This document shows, one piece after another, positions 25,610 through 34,953 of a stretch of DNA of 64,000 nucleotides (position 1 is the first letter of the stretch; every line of letters starts with the position of its first letter). The translations under genes and the position numbers were made by a program. Below the pieces are notes generated by a model, which was given only the letters and a program-made list of their open reading frames with translations, did no database searches and was not told the origin of the DNA. The DNA comes from Paraburkholderia tropica (GTDB lineage Bacteria; Pseudomonadota; Gammaproteobacteria; Burkholderiales; Burkholderiaceae), in assembly GCF_914484835.1 (NCBI RefSeq), contig NZ_CAJZAR010000037.1, positions 124,001 to 188,000 on the forward strand, written 5' to 3'.

Positions 25610-26653
25610 ATGCAGATTGTCCACGCCCCGCACCTTCCCGTCCGCGACGACTGGCTCGCGCTGCGCGAAGAAACCGCGTTGCAGCCCGACTTGCCGATCG
25701 TCGATGCGCATCATCATCTCTGGGACCGGCAATCGGGCCGCTATCTCGCCGACGAACTGCGCCGCGACATCGAAGGCCATCGCATCGTCTCCACGGTGTA
25801 CGTGCAATGCCGTTCGATGCTGCACGCGAGCGGTCCCGAAGCGATGAAACCCGTTGGCGAAACCGAATTCGCCAACGGCGTCGCGGCGATGTTCGCGAGC
25901 GGCGCCTACGGATCGACGCGCGCCTGCGAGGCGATTGTCGGCGGCGCCGATCTGTCGCTGGGCGGCGATATCGCGCCGGTCATCGAAGCGATGCTCGCCG
26001 CAACGGGCGGCCGCCTGCGCGGCATGCGCAATCCGCTCGCGTGGCACGCGAGCGAGGCCGTGCGTTCGAGTCCGGTCGTGCCGCCCGCCGATCGGATGGA
26101 GCAGGCGTCGTTTCGCGCGGGCGTGAGAACGCTCGCGCGCTATGGCCTCGTGCTCGACGTCTGGGTCTATCACACGCAGCTCGACCAGCTCTACGCGCTC
26201 GCCGCCAGCGCGCCCGAAGTGACGATCGTGATCGATCACTTCGGCGGCCCGGTGGGCGTCGGACCGCACGCGGGCCAAAGCGCACAGACGCGCGCGGCGT
26301 GGACGGCTTCGCTGCGCCGTCTCGCGAGCCTTCCCAACACGCGCATGAAGCTCGGCGGCGCGGGCATGGGCGTATTCGGCTTCGACTTCGCCACGCACGC
26401 GCTGCCGCCCTCGTCCGAGACGCTGGCGCGCGCCTGGGCGCCGCTCGTCGAAACCTGCGTCGAGCTGTTCGGCGCGCGGCGCTGCATGTTCGAAAGCAAT
26501 TTCCCCGTCGACAAGGGCATGGTCGGCTACACGGTGCTCTGGAACGCCTTCAAGCGCATCGCGAGCGGCGTGTCGCCCGACGAGCGCGCCGCCCTCTTCA
26601 GCCAGACGGCCGCCTCGACCTACGGACTGGATCTCCCTGGAGACAACACGTGA
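25610..26653 (+). CDS. COG3618 metal-dependent amidohydrolase (LigI/lactonase-like)
   Basis: 347 residues. TIM-barrel hydrolase of the 2-pyrone-4,6-dicarboxylate hydrolase / L-rhamnonolactonase group. The first strand carries PIVDAHHHLWDRQSGRYL (HxH), then VSTVYVQCRS, GMRNPLAWHA, VTIVIDHFGGP (conserved HFGG) and MFESNFPVDKG (late metal Asp). It starts 11 bases after the porin gene and its stop overlaps the next GTG. It probably opens a lactone or pyrone ring. It is one of four such enzymes in the window. Confidence 0.87.
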   Translation: MQIVHAPHLPVRDDWLALREETALQPDLPIVDAHHHLWDRQSGRYLADELRRDIEGHRIVSTVYVQCRSMLHASGPEAMKPVGETEFANGVAAMFASGAYGSTRACEAIVGGADLSLGGDIAPVIEAMLAATGGRLRGMRNPLAWHASEAVRSSPVVPPADRMEQASFRAGVRTLARYGLVLDVWVYHTQLDQLYALAASAPEVTIVIDHFGGPVGVGPHAGQSAQTRAAWTASLRRLASLPNTRMKLGGAGMGVFGFDFATHALPPSSETLARAWAPLVETCVELFGARRCMFESNFPVDKGMVGYTVLWNAFKRIASGVSPDERAALFSQTAASTYGLDLPGDNT

Positions 26654-27966
26654 AGTCAGACACCCTCAATCCCGAAGCGCGCCTCGCTACGCCCGCGGCG
26701 GGCACCGCACCGGGCGCCGCGACGAGCCACGCCAGCAAGCGCGTCACGGCCCCCGAATGGCGCGCGCTGTCGCTCGCCGGTCTCGGCTGGACCTTCGAGA
26801 GCTACGACTCGTTCCTGCTCTCGCTTCTGCTGCCCACGCTCGCGCTGCAGTTCAGCCTCACGAAAGCGCAACTCGGCCTCTTCACGAGCATCACGGCCGC
26901 CGGGCAGATCATCGGCGGCATTCTGTTCGGCTATGTCTCCGACCGGATCGGACGCGTGCGCACCGCGCTGCTGTGCATCGGCATCTATTCGCTGTTTTCG
27001 GGGCTGCTCGCGTTCGCGCCGAACGAACACTGGTTCGCGGCGGCGCGTCTGTGCGGCGCGCTCGGCATGGGCGGCATGTGGACGGCGGGCGCGGCGCTGG
27101 TGGCGGAAACGTGGCACGCGAGCCGTCGCGGCAAGGGCGGCGCGCTGATGCAGATGGGCCTGCCCGTCGGCGCGATCATCGCGATCACGATCTCGGCCGT
27201 CGTCAGCGGCATCAACGGCGGCCTCGCGCACGACGGCTGGCGCGTGCTGTTCCTGATCGGCGCGCTGCCGTTCTTCATCCTCTTCTGGGTCGCGCGCAAG
27301 ACGCCCGAATCGCCGATCTGGCTCGAACGCCGCGCCGCGCGACAGCAGGCAGGCGCGCGCGCCAAAGAGGCCGGCTCGCAGGAAAAATCACCACTCAACG
27401 TGCGCGGCCTGCTCACCGCCTTCACGTTCATTTTCTTCCTGCAATACCTCTACTGGGGCGTTTTCACGTGGACGCCCACCTTCCTCGTGACGGTGAAGCA
27501 TCTCGACTTCGTGCACAGCCTCAAGTTCGTGCTGGCGTTGCAGTTCGGTGCTATCACCGGCTTCCTGTTGTTCTCGGCCTTTGTCGACCGGCTCGGACGC
27601 AGGCCGATGTTCATCGCGTATCTGCTGGTGGGCGCGGCGGCGGTCGGCGTCTATATCGTCAGCGCGAATGCGTGGCTGTTGATGGCGGCGATCTTTCTCA
27701 CGGGATTCGGCGTGAACGGGATCTTCGCGGGCGCGGGACCGTTTCTCGCGGAAGTGATCGGCGATACGGCCTCGCGCGGCTTTCTCATGGGGCTCGCCTA
27801 TAACGGCGGCCGGCTCGGCGGCTTTATCGCGCCGCTTGTGATCGGCGCGCTGGCCTCGACCTCGGGCGGCTTCACGATGGGCCTCGCCACCACGATCGTC
27901 GCGTTTCTCGCGGCGGCGATCGTCGTGCTGTTCGCCCCCGAAACGCGCGGCAAGACGCTGGCATGA
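26650..27966 (+). CDS. MFS transporter, aromatic acid/sugar:H+ symporter type
   Basis: 438 residues from a GTG that overlaps the preceding stop (GTGA), with GGAGA 7 bases upstream; the ATG choices inside are much further in. Twelve membrane segments. GWTFESYDSFLLSLLLPTL at the first helix (the acidic residue of AAHS carriers), GYVSDRIGRVRT between helices 2 and 3, and FVDRLGRRPMFI between helices 8 and 9 are the MFS repeats. Likely substrates are hydroxybenzoate-like acids. It is coupled to the amidohydrolase and to the next transporter. Confidence 0.88.
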   Translation: MKSDTLNPEARLATPAAGTAPGAATSHASKRVTAPEWRALSLAGLGWTFESYDSFLLSLLLPTLALQFSLTKAQLGLFTSITAAGQIIGGILFGYVSDRIGRVRTALLCIGIYSLFSGLLAFAPNEHWFAAARLCGALGMGGMWTAGAALVAETWHASRRGKGGALMQMGLPVGAIIAITISAVVSGINGGLAHDGWRVLFLIGALPFFILFWVARKTPESPIWLERRAARQQAGARAKEAGSQEKSPLNVRGLLTAFTFIFFLQYLYWGVFTWTPTFLVTVKHLDFVHSLKFVLALQFGAITGFLLFSAFVDRLGRRPMFIAYLLVGAAAVGVYIVSANAWLLMAAIFLTGFGVNGIFAGAGPFLAEVIGDTASRGFLMGLAYNGGRLGGFIAPLVIGALASTSGGFTMGLATTIVAFLAAAIVVLFAPETRGKTLA

Positions 27967-29225
27967 GCGCGACGCCCGACAACACGGCTCGCGCGCAGCC
28001 GGGCGCGGGCCTGTACGGCCGCCTCTTCCCCGCGCTCGCGGAACCGGCGCTGCGTCGCTATGCGTGCGGCCAGGTGGTCTCGGTGCTCGGCAGCTGGACG
28101 CAGAACATCACGCTCAACCTGCTCGTCTATCACCTCACGGGCATGGCCTCGGTGCTGGCGCTGCTGAACTTCCTGCTCTACGGACCGCAGCTCGTCGTGG
28201 CGCCGCTCGCGGGCTCGCGCATCCGCTCGGGCAATGCGCGGCGCGCGACGCTCTGCGTGCTGGCGACCTCGACGCTGCTCACGCTCAGTCTGCTCACGCT
28301 CTGGATGCTCGGCTTGCTCGGCGTGAAGCTGATCCTGCTGCACGCGCTCGCGATCGGCATCTCGAGCGCGATCGAAACACCTTCGCGCCAGATGCTGCTC
28401 GTGACGAGCCTGCGCGATCCGCGCCTGACCTCGAACGCCGTCGCCATGAACACCACGGTCTACAACGTGGGCCGCATGGTGGGGCCGAGCATCGCGGGCT
28501 TCGTCTATCCGGCGTTCGGTCCCGGCGCATCGTTCGGCCTCTATGCCTGCGCGCTCGCCGTCATGGCCCTGTGCGTGCGCTCGATGCCGGCGGGCGGCGC
28601 GGCGCGTCCGTCACGCGGCGACAGCAGCCTGCGCGATGCCGTGGGCTACGTGATGTCCGATGCGTTTTCGGCGCGCTATCTGCCCACGCTCGCCTGCATG
28701 GGCCTGTTCGCCGCGAGCTACCAGACGCTCGTGCCGCTGCTCGCCGATCACGCCTTTCACGATGCGGCCCATTACACCGGCCTCTTTTTCGCGGCGGCGG
28801 GCAGCGGCTCGCTGAGCGCGGCGATCCTGCTTTCGTCGGCATGGGGGCCGAAGGCGAGCGCCCGCTGCATCGCGCTCGGCCCGTGGAGCGCCGTGGCCGC
28901 GCTGCTCGTGCTTGCGTGGACAAACGCCGCCGCGCTCTCGATTCCGGCGTTCTGCCTGCTCGGCTTCAGTCTCACCTTTTCGGCGACATCGACCAACGCG
29001 ACGATCCAGCAGCGCTGCCCCGAGCACGTGCGTGGCGGGCTCGTCGGCATGTACGGCATGGCCTACAACGGCACGATGCCGTTCGGCTATCTGCTCGCGG
29101 GCACCGCTTCCGAAGCGCTCGGCGTGCGCAGCACGTTCAGCGTCATGGCCCTCGTGCTGGCCGCCTGCGCCGTCGCCATCAACGTTTTCCATCACATCAG
29201 GCAGCGTCGCTCTGGCGCACAATAA
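27963..29225 (+). CDS. MFS transporter, EntS/DHA3-like exporter family
   Basis: 420 residues with 12 predicted helices. The pattern LRRYACGQVVSVLGSWTQNITLNLLVYHLTG and VSSAIETPSRQMLLVTSL-like middle segment (here ISSAIETPSRQMLL) with AVAMNTTVYNVGRMVGPSIAGFV is that of the EntS/enterobactin-exporter-like MFS group, usually effluxers. The ATG overlaps the previous stop (ATGA). An exporter inside a catabolic run may expel a toxic intermediate, or it could be an importer of unknown specificity. Confidence 0.85.
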   Translation: MSATPDNTARAQPGAGLYGRLFPALAEPALRRYACGQVVSVLGSWTQNITLNLLVYHLTGMASVLALLNFLLYGPQLVVAPLAGSRIRSGNARRATLCVLATSTLLTLSLLTLWMLGLLGVKLILLHALAIGISSAIETPSRQMLLVTSLRDPRLTSNAVAMNTTVYNVGRMVGPSIAGFVYPAFGPGASFGLYACALAVMALCVRSMPAGGAARPSRGDSSLRDAVGYVMSDAFSARYLPTLACMGLFAASYQTLVPLLADHAFHDAAHYTGLFFAAAGSGSLSAAILLSSAWGPKASARCIALGPWSAVAALLVLAWTNAAALSIPAFCLLGFSLTFSATSTNATIQQRCPEHVRGGLVGMYGMAYNGTMPFGYLLAGTASEALGVRSTFSVMALVLAACAVAINVFHHIRQRRSGAQ

Positions 29226-29240
29226 ACGCAGGAGACATTC

Positions 29241-30560
29241 ATGCACATGCAATCCCGGCCCGACGCCTCCGCGCTCGAACAGCGCACCCTCCGCAAGGTG
29301 GTCTGGCGTCTCGTGCCCTTTCTCATGATCTGCTATCTGCTCGCGTTCATCGACCGCGGCAACGTCGGTATGGCGTCACTGCAGATGAATCACGATCTCG
29401 GCCTCACCGCGCGCGTGTTCGGCTTCGGCAGCAGCCTGTTCTTCGTCTCGTACTTCTTCTTCGAGGTACCGAGCAACATGGCGCTGCAACGCTACGGCGC
29501 GCGCCTGTGGATCGCCCGCATCATGATCACATGGGGCCTGATCTCGGCGGCGACGGCGCTCGTCAGCACGCCCACGGCCTTCTACGCGCTGCGCTTCCTG
29601 CTCGGCGCGGCGGAAGCCGGCTTCTTTCCCGGCGTGCTGCTGTATCTCTCGTACTGGGTGCCGGCACGCTATCGCGCGCGCATCATCGCCACGTTCATGG
29701 TCGCGATTCCGGCCGCGAGCTTCATCGGCTCGCCCATTTCGGCGGCGCTGCTGCAAATGGACGGCTTCGCGGGCCTGCGCGGCTGGCAGTGGCTTTTCAT
29801 CCTCGAAGGCATTCCGACTGTGCTGCTCGGCTTCGTGTGCCTCGCGCTGCTGACCAACAAACCGGCTGAAGCGCGCTGGCTCGACGACGACGAGCGGCAG
29901 TGGCTCACGGCGGAAATCGCCGGCGAAGCACGCGCGCCCGCCAAGGTGGCGTCGATGCCGCTCACGAAGCTGTTCCGCAACCGCTACGTGCTGTGCCTCG
30001 CGCTGGTCGATGTGTGCGCTTCGGGCGCGGGCAGCACGCTGTCGGTCTGGCAGCCGCAACTGCTCAAGTCGTACGGACTGAGCGTGATGGAAACCGGCCT
30101 GCTCAATTCGGTGCCGTACGCGCTCGCTTCGGTGCTGATGGTCTGGTGGGGCCGACGCTCGGATCGCCGCCAGGAACGCCGCTGGCACACCGTGATTCCG
30201 ATGCTGTTCATCGGGCTGGGCCTGTTCGGCACCTCGCTGAGCGGCTCGCTCGTGCCCACCATGATGATGCTCTGCGCGGTGCTCGTGGGCGCCTACGCGT
30301 TCAAGGGTCCGTTCTGGGCGCTCGCCTCCAGCATGTTGTCGAACACGACGGCCGCCGCCGGGCTCGCGACCATCAACGCCATCGCCAATCTGCTGGGCGG
30401 CGGGCTGATGGTGAACGTCTACGGCTGGGTGAAGGAAGCCACGGGCAGCTACGCGCTCGCGCTGATGCCGCTCGGCATCCTGACGCTCGTGAGCGTCCTC
30501 ACCTTGCTGCTGCTGAGCCGCACGAGCCGCCGCGTCGAAAACAAAGTCGGGGTGGCCTGA
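29241..30560 (+). CDS. MFS transporter, ACS family
   Basis: 439 residues, 12 helices. ACS signatures LLAFIDRGNVGMASLQMNHDLGLTARVFG, FFFEVPSNMALQRYGARLWIARIMITWG and FLLGAAEAGFFPGVLLYLSYW are nearly parallel to those of the transporter at 22948, so the two may be diverged duplicates with different specificity. AGGAG lies 7 bases before the ATG. It is one base from the next amidohydrolase and probably supplies it. Confidence 0.9.
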   Translation: MHMQSRPDASALEQRTLRKVVWRLVPFLMICYLLAFIDRGNVGMASLQMNHDLGLTARVFGFGSSLFFVSYFFFEVPSNMALQRYGARLWIARIMITWGLISAATALVSTPTAFYALRFLLGAAEAGFFPGVLLYLSYWVPARYRARIIATFMVAIPAASFIGSPISAALLQMDGFAGLRGWQWLFILEGIPTVLLGFVCLALLTNKPAEARWLDDDERQWLTAEIAGEARAPAKVASMPLTKLFRNRYVLCLALVDVCASGAGSTLSVWQPQLLKSYGLSVMETGLLNSVPYALASVLMVWWGRRSDRRQERRWHTVIPMLFIGLGLFGTSLSGSLVPTMMMLCAVLVGAYAFKGPFWALASSMLSNTTAAAGLATINAIANLLGGGLMVNVYGWVKEATGSYALALMPLGILTLVSVLTLLLLSRTSRRVENKVGVA

Positions 30561-30561
30561 G

Positions 30562-31497
30562 ATGAGCGCATTCGATCGACGCGCCTTTCTCGGCGCGCTG
30601 GGCGCGGGCTCGCTCGCGGCGGCGCTGCCGCTTCGTGCGGGCGCCATGGAAACCTGGTCCAGCGGCGCCGAAGCGCCCGCGTTCCGCTTGCCCGAAGGCG
30701 CCGTGGACTGCCACATGCACATCTACGACGACCGCTTCCCCAGCGCGCCGGGCACGCAATTGCGGCCGCCCAACGCGAGCGTCGCCCAGTATCGCGCCTT
30801 GCAGCAGCGCCTGGGCGTGCGCCGCAACGTCTGCGTGACGCCCTCGACCTATGGCACCGACAATCGCTGCCTGCTCGACGCGCTGGCGCAATTCGGCGCG
30901 AACGCGCGCGGCGTGGCCGTCGTCGATACCTCGGTCAGCGACGCCGATCTCGCGCAGATGCACCAGGCAGGCGTGCGCGCGATCCGCTTCAATCTGAGCT
31001 ATCCGGGCGCAACCACCATCGACATGCTCGCGCCGCTGGCCGCGCGCATCGCGCCGCTCGGCTGGCACATCGAACTCGTCGTGCAGGGCGCGAAGTTGCC
31101 CGCACTGGAAAAGAACCTGAGCGGGCTGCCGTGCCCGTTGGTGCTCGACCATATCGCGCATATCCCGCAGCCGGACGGGCTCGATTCCGAAGCGATGAAA
31201 ACCGCGCGGCGTCTCGTCGACGGCGGCAATACCTGGGTCACGCTTTCGGGTCCGTATGTCGATACGAAACGCGGCCCCCCCGACTATGCCGATGTCGCGC
31301 CCGTCGCCAGGGCGTTTGTGGCGATGGCCCCCGAACGCATGCTCTGGGGCAGCGACTGGCCGCATCCAACGGAAAAGACCCGCAAGCCCGACGATGCCGC
31401 GCTCGTCGATGTCATCGCCTCATGGATCGGACGCGCCGACTGGCAACGGATGATCTTCGCCGACAACCCGGCGCGGCTGTATGGGTTCACGGTGTAG
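30562..31497 (+). CDS. COG3618 amidohydrolase with a Tat signal (LigI-like)
   Basis: 311 residues. An N-terminal twin-arginine signal (DRRAFLGALGAGSLAAALP) is followed by a COG3618 TIM-barrel hydrolase: AVDCHMHIYDDRFP (HxH), VRAIRFNLSYPG, WHIELVVQGAKLP, LVLDHIAHIPQP and MLWGSDWPHP (metal Asp). The order of motifs is that of 2-pyrone-4,6-dicarboxylate hydrolase. Cytosolic homologues lack a signal, so a periplasmic enzyme is implied. It sits one base after the MFS gene. It could hydrolyse lactones before uptake. Confidence 0.85.
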   Translation: MSAFDRRAFLGALGAGSLAAALPLRAGAMETWSSGAEAPAFRLPEGAVDCHMHIYDDRFPSAPGTQLRPPNASVAQYRALQQRLGVRRNVCVTPSTYGTDNRCLLDALAQFGANARGVAVVDTSVSDADLAQMHQAGVRAIRFNLSYPGATTIDMLAPLAARIAPLGWHIELVVQGAKLPALEKNLSGLPCPLVLDHIAHIPQPDGLDSEAMKTARRLVDGGNTWVTLSGPYVDTKRGPPDYADVAPVARAFVAMAPERMLWGSDWPHPTEKTRKPDDAALVDVIASWIGRADWQRMIFADNPARLYGFTV

Positions 31498-31608
31498 AGG
31501 TTGAGCACGCGCGATGGTGATCGGGTCGCTACGACTTTATGTGAACACGATCGCGCGCATTGCGGCTGCAAACCCACAAAGGCTTGATCGCCGGATCACC
31601 GAGCCAGC

Positions 31609-32292
31609 TCACTGTTTTCCACTATCGTTCGGAGGCGGATAAACGCCTGCAAGCCGCGCGATCAAAATGGCAACGAACAGGGCACCGACAATCTGCTCAA
31701 CCACACAAATCCCGCGTGCCTGGCGACTGATGGGCGTAATGTCGCCAAAACCGGTGCTGGTCAAAACGGTGAAACTAAAGTACACGAAATCATAGAACGT
31801 CAATGACGTTTGATTTCCAAAGAGCGCAAATGATCCTTCATAAAAATACGCGACCAGTGCGTAGATAAATGACCAGAAGACCGCTAGAAGCAGATACGCG
31901 GATGCTGCACCGAACAGCTTGTCGGCGGTCATCACCTCATGCCGAAAGACGTAACGCAGCAGATAGATGATGGTTGTCGCGTACAGCAACGCGCCAAAGC
32001 ACCACGATTTGGCGACGGCGTGCGGATCGGTACCGGACACCGCAATCCATTGAAACGCCAACGCAGGACTGGCAAGAAGTACGGCGATCACGAACGATAG
32101 CGTCGAGCGGCCGACTGAGGCCACTGTCGCAATGATAATCAACGCGTTCGAACAGTTGATCGTGAAACGTCCGATCGGCGTCGGCTCGACGAACGGCGCG
32201 GTGCAGATGAAGACCATCAGCACGACGAACAAATAGAAGCATCGCTGGAAAAAAATTCTTCCGAAGAATGCCCCTACTGCATTAATTAACAT
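31609..32292 (-). CDS. Two-TM ion channel domain protein (potassium-channel-like)
   Basis: 227 residues with several hydrophobic segments. The last two flank a P-loop: FYDFVYFSFTVLTSTGFGDITPISRQAR. TGFGD (residues 180-184) resembles the K+ selectivity filter TVGYGD with a phenylalanine in place of tyrosine. It lies in the inner membrane. No cytosolic RCK/TrkA domain follows, since the protein ends about 30 residues after the last helix. It is not linked to the catabolic run, being on the other strand with a convergent end. Ion selectivity is uncertain. Confidence 0.82.
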   Translation of the reverse strand: MLINAVGAFFGRIFFQRCFYLFVVLMVFICTAPFVEPTPIGRFTINCSNALIIIATVASVGRSTLSFVIAVLLASPALAFQWIAVSGTDPHAVAKSWCFGALLYATTIIYLLRYVFRHEVMTADKLFGAASAYLLLAVFWSFIYALVAYFYEGSFALFGNQTSLTFYDFVYFSFTVLTSTGFGDITPISRQARGICVVEQIVGALFVAILIARLAGVYPPPNDSGKQ

Positions 32293-32595
32293 GTCGATAC
32301 CTCTGGGTCTTCGCCGCCAGGCGGACTAGTCAACGCATCAACAGAAGTTCAACAGCCCGCTGGAATGCGCGTCTGTAAGACCAAGGTCCGATTGACGTCA
32401 AATCCCTACGCAACAAGATAGCGCCACGGGCTCGCTGACTCGCGATCAGACTGGATCGTGGTCGATTCGCGACCCGCTTCAGGTCGTGCGCCCTGCCGCA
32501 CCCTCACCTGCATGATTCCGCAATTGCACAGTCCCGATGCACAGACTGGCTCCCGTTTCTGCGGTTCGTCGTCCGCACTTCAGAAGGAGGCAATC
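32293..32595. other. Intergenic, divergent region
   Basis: About 300 bases between the ion-channel gene and the SYLF gene. It must hold promoters for both. I see no clear terminator, repeat or small gene. Confidence 0.4.
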
Positions 32596-33156
32596 ATGAG
32601 TCGTCGCGAAGTGATCTTGATGTTAGCTTTCTCGTTTGCGTTGCCACAGATCGCGCTCGCCGCCAGCAAGGAAGAAAAACAGGCCGAAGTTAAAAAGGCG
32701 GCTCGAGACGCATTGAGTGCGCTCTACGCGGCCCAACCGTCCGCACGCAAAGCGGTGCAATCTGCCGCGGGTTACGCGGCCTTCAGCAACTTTGGCATGA
32801 AGATCCTCCTCGCCGGCAGCGGCAAGGGCGAGGGCCTCGCGGTCAACAACAAGTCCAAGGCAACGACCTACATGAAAATGGCCGAGTTCCAGGCGGGACT
32901 GGGAATGGGCGTCAAAAAATTTCAGCAGGTCTGGGTGTTTGAAAACGAAAGCGCCCTGAACCAGTTCATTACTTCTGGATGGCAATTCGGCGGGCAGGCG
33001 ACGGCCGCGGCAAAATCGGGCGACACCGGAGCCGCATACGAAGGCGCCATTGCGGTGGGGCCGGGCGTCTGGCTTTATCAAATTACGGAAAAGGGTCTCG
33101 CGGTCGAATTCACCGCCAAAGGGACCAAATACTATAAGGACGATGAACTCAATTGA
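32596..33156 (+). CDS. SYLF-domain (YSC84/BPSL1445-like) exported protein
   Basis: 186 residues from the ATG with AGGAGG 5 bases upstream; 46 upstream in-frame codons were rejected. A signal peptide ends around ALAAS. The SYLF domain follows: SAAGYAAFSNFGMKILLAGSGKGEGLAVNN and TYMKMAEFQAGLGMGVKKFQQVWVF. SYLF domains bind lipids and phosphoinositides in eukaryotes, and in Burkholderia they occur in exported proteins of unknown role. No lipobox Cys is seen after the signal, so it is probably periplasmic rather than a lipoprotein. Confidence 0.88.
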   Translation: MSRREVILMLAFSFALPQIALAASKEEKQAEVKKAARDALSALYAAQPSARKAVQSAAGYAAFSNFGMKILLAGSGKGEGLAVNNKSKATTYMKMAEFQAGLGMGVKKFQQVWVFENESALNQFITSGWQFGGQATAAAKSGDTGAAYEGAIAVGPGVWLYQITEKGLAVEFTAKGTKYYKDDELN

Positions 33157-33282
33157 CCGCATTTCGGCACAACCCTTTCGTGGATGAACAGGGAAAGCCG
33201 AAACGCCACGGGGATGTCGTATCGCTCTCGCATTGCGCGAGAAGATGTGGTGCTTTTTAAACTTGAATGAGAGGCCACTGCC

Positions 33283-33615
33283 ATGAGACATCTGATCGTT
33301 ATTTCCACACTTGCCGTCGCCGCGTGCGCCGCACCGGCACCCGACACCAGTATTCAATCGCTGGGCCAAAGCGCCCACCCGCCAGCCGCCGTCGCGCAAT
33401 GTATCGCCGCCAACTGGGCCAACAGCTCGGGGCAAACGGTGTATATGCAGCACGTACTCGCGAACGGCACGGCATTCGACGTCTACGCGCCTGGCCAACA
33501 ACCGCCGGGCGGCACCGCGGCTGTCGTCCGGCCCGCCATGAGCGGCCCGGGATCTTCGGTAGGCTTGCGTGGCAGCGGCGGTAACGCGGCCGGCTCAGTC
33601 AACACCTGCCTTTGA
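33283..33615 (+). CDS. Small lipoprotein of unknown function
   Basis: 110 residues. MRHLIVISTLAVAAC is a lipoprotein signal, with lipobox VAAC and lipidated C15. The rest (AQCIAANWANSSGQTVYMQHVLANGTAFDVYAPGQQPPGG) resembles conserved Burkholderia hypothetical proteins, and its two later Cys (about 40 and 109) could form a disulfide. It is in the same direction as the SYLF gene and the following lipoprotein genes, 50-130 bases apart. No enzymatic motif is visible. Confidence 0.7.
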   Translation: MRHLIVISTLAVAACAAPAPDTSIQSLGQSAHPPAAVAQCIAANWANSSGQTVYMQHVLANGTAFDVYAPGQQPPGGTAAVVRPAMSGPGSSVGLRGSGGNAAGSVNTCL

Positions 33616-33663
33616 GCGGAAGAAGCGATGCCGCGGTCGAGCCCGGTTTGAACAGCGCCTGTC

Positions 33664-34953
33664 ATGTGCCCCTTCCGTTCTCCGTTGCTTGTCGCGGCGC
33701 TCGCTGCCATCGCATTGGCGGGTTGCGCGCGCTCTCCGCCGATCAGCGCGGCATCCGACTATCAAAGCCGCGCCGTCACGCGTACCGACGGCGCCGTGAT
33801 GATTTCAGCCGCAACGCTTTCGGCAGACGAGAGTCAGGCGATTTATGGTGTCGCTCTCGCGGAACACGGCATTCAGCCCGTCTGGATCGAAGTAAAAAAC
33901 GGCGAAGATCGCGGCTATTTTCTGCTCTCGCCGGGCGTCGACCCGCGCTTCTTTCCGCCTTCCGAAGTCGCCGAAACCTTCGCCGGCGCGCAGTCCCAAA
34001 ACGCCCTCGCGGCACTCGATCTCCACTTCAGCGAACTCGCCTTTCACAATCCCGTGGCCCCCGGCCAAACAACGTCTGGATTCGTGCTCACGCATCTCGA
34101 CGAGGGCGTGAAGTTCGTGCAGGCCGATCTGGTCGCGAGCCGGCGCGCGAGGACCGCTTCGCTGTTCACCGTGGTGCCCGGTTTCCAGGCCGATTACAAA
34201 ACGAGCCGGGTGTTTTCGCAGGATCTCCATGCACACGGAAGCGCCGAAAACTACACCGACGACGAGGCCTTCAGGACAGCGCTCGAAGCGCTCCCTTGCT
34301 GCGCGACCAACGCGAGCGGCACGGAAAACGGCGACCCGCTCAACCTCGTGATCGTGGGCGGTCTGGACGACGCGTTCCCCGCACTCGTGCGGCGCGGCTG
34401 GGCGCCCACCGAAGAAAAATGGTCCGGCGCGATCATGAAGATGGTGGGGTCCTTCCTGGCGGGCAAGCCCTACCTCAACGCGCCGGTCAGCGACCTTTAC
34501 CTGTTCGGTCGTCCGCAGGATCTCGCGTTGCAGACCTCGCGCGAAACGATTCACGAACGCAATCATCTCCGGCTCTGGCTAAGCCCGATGCGATACCACG
34601 ACAAGCCCGTGTGGATCGGCCAGATCAGCCGCGACATTGGCATACGCATCACGACGCGTTCGCCTACATTCACCACGCACAAGATCGATCCCGATGTCGA
34701 CGAAGCGCGCGCGGCGCTCACGGAGGACATGGCGTACTCGCAGAATCTCGTGAAGATCGGCGCCGTGAAGGGCAGCGCCGCCGCGCCCCAGAGCGCGCCG
34801 AAAGATAACCTGACCGGCGACCCGTACTACAGCGACGGATTGCGCGTGGTGCTCGTGTTCGATCAGCATCCCACGTCGCTGGCCGGCATTGCCTTTTTCG
34901 AGTGGAGCGAAGGCAACGACGGACAAGGGGCGATCCCAGGAGCCGGTCGATGA
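33664..34953 (+). CDS. LssY_C-domain lipoprotein (first of a tandem pair)
   Basis: 429 residues. A lipoprotein signal with lipobox LAGC (Cys near 21) is followed by a region with VAEHGIQPVWIEVKNG-like strands, a GxxNP stretch, a conserved LPCCATN motif (near 215-220) and the C-terminal part YLFGRPQDLALQ, RNHLRLWLSPMRYHDKPVWIGQISRDIG, typical of LssY C-terminal domains. In other proteins this domain follows a PAP2-like phosphatase, but here it stands alone behind a lipobox. The ATG is at 33664 with no obvious ribosome site. It overlaps the next paralogue by four bases. Function unknown; envelope association is likely. Confidence 0.8.
   Translation: MCPFRSPLLVAALAAIALAGCARSPPISAASDYQSRAVTRTDGAVMISAATLSADESQAIYGVALAEHGIQPVWIEVKNGEDRGYFLLSPGVDPRFFPPSEVAETFAGAQSQNALAALDLHFSELAFHNPVAPGQTTSGFVLTHLDEGVKFVQADLVASRRARTASLFTVVPGFQADYKTSRVFSQDLHAHGSAENYTDDEAFRTALEALPCCATNASGTENGDPLNLVIVGGLDDAFPALVRRGWAPTEEKWSGAIMKMVGSFLAGKPYLNAPVSDLYLFGRPQDLALQTSRETIHERNHLRLWLSPMRYHDKPVWIGQISRDIGIRITTRSPTFTTHKIDPDVDEARAALTEDMAYSQNLVKIGAVKGSAAAPQSAPKDNLTGDPYYSDGLRVVLVFDQHPTSLAGIAFFEWSEGNDGQGAIPGAGR

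Noticed and set aside
20242..31497. A complete protocatechuate 4,5-cleavage pathway
   Set aside because: Aldolase-like and LigI-like genes are present but no ring-cleavage dioxygenase, LigC dehydrogenase or LigJ hydratase was found, so the claim is too strong.
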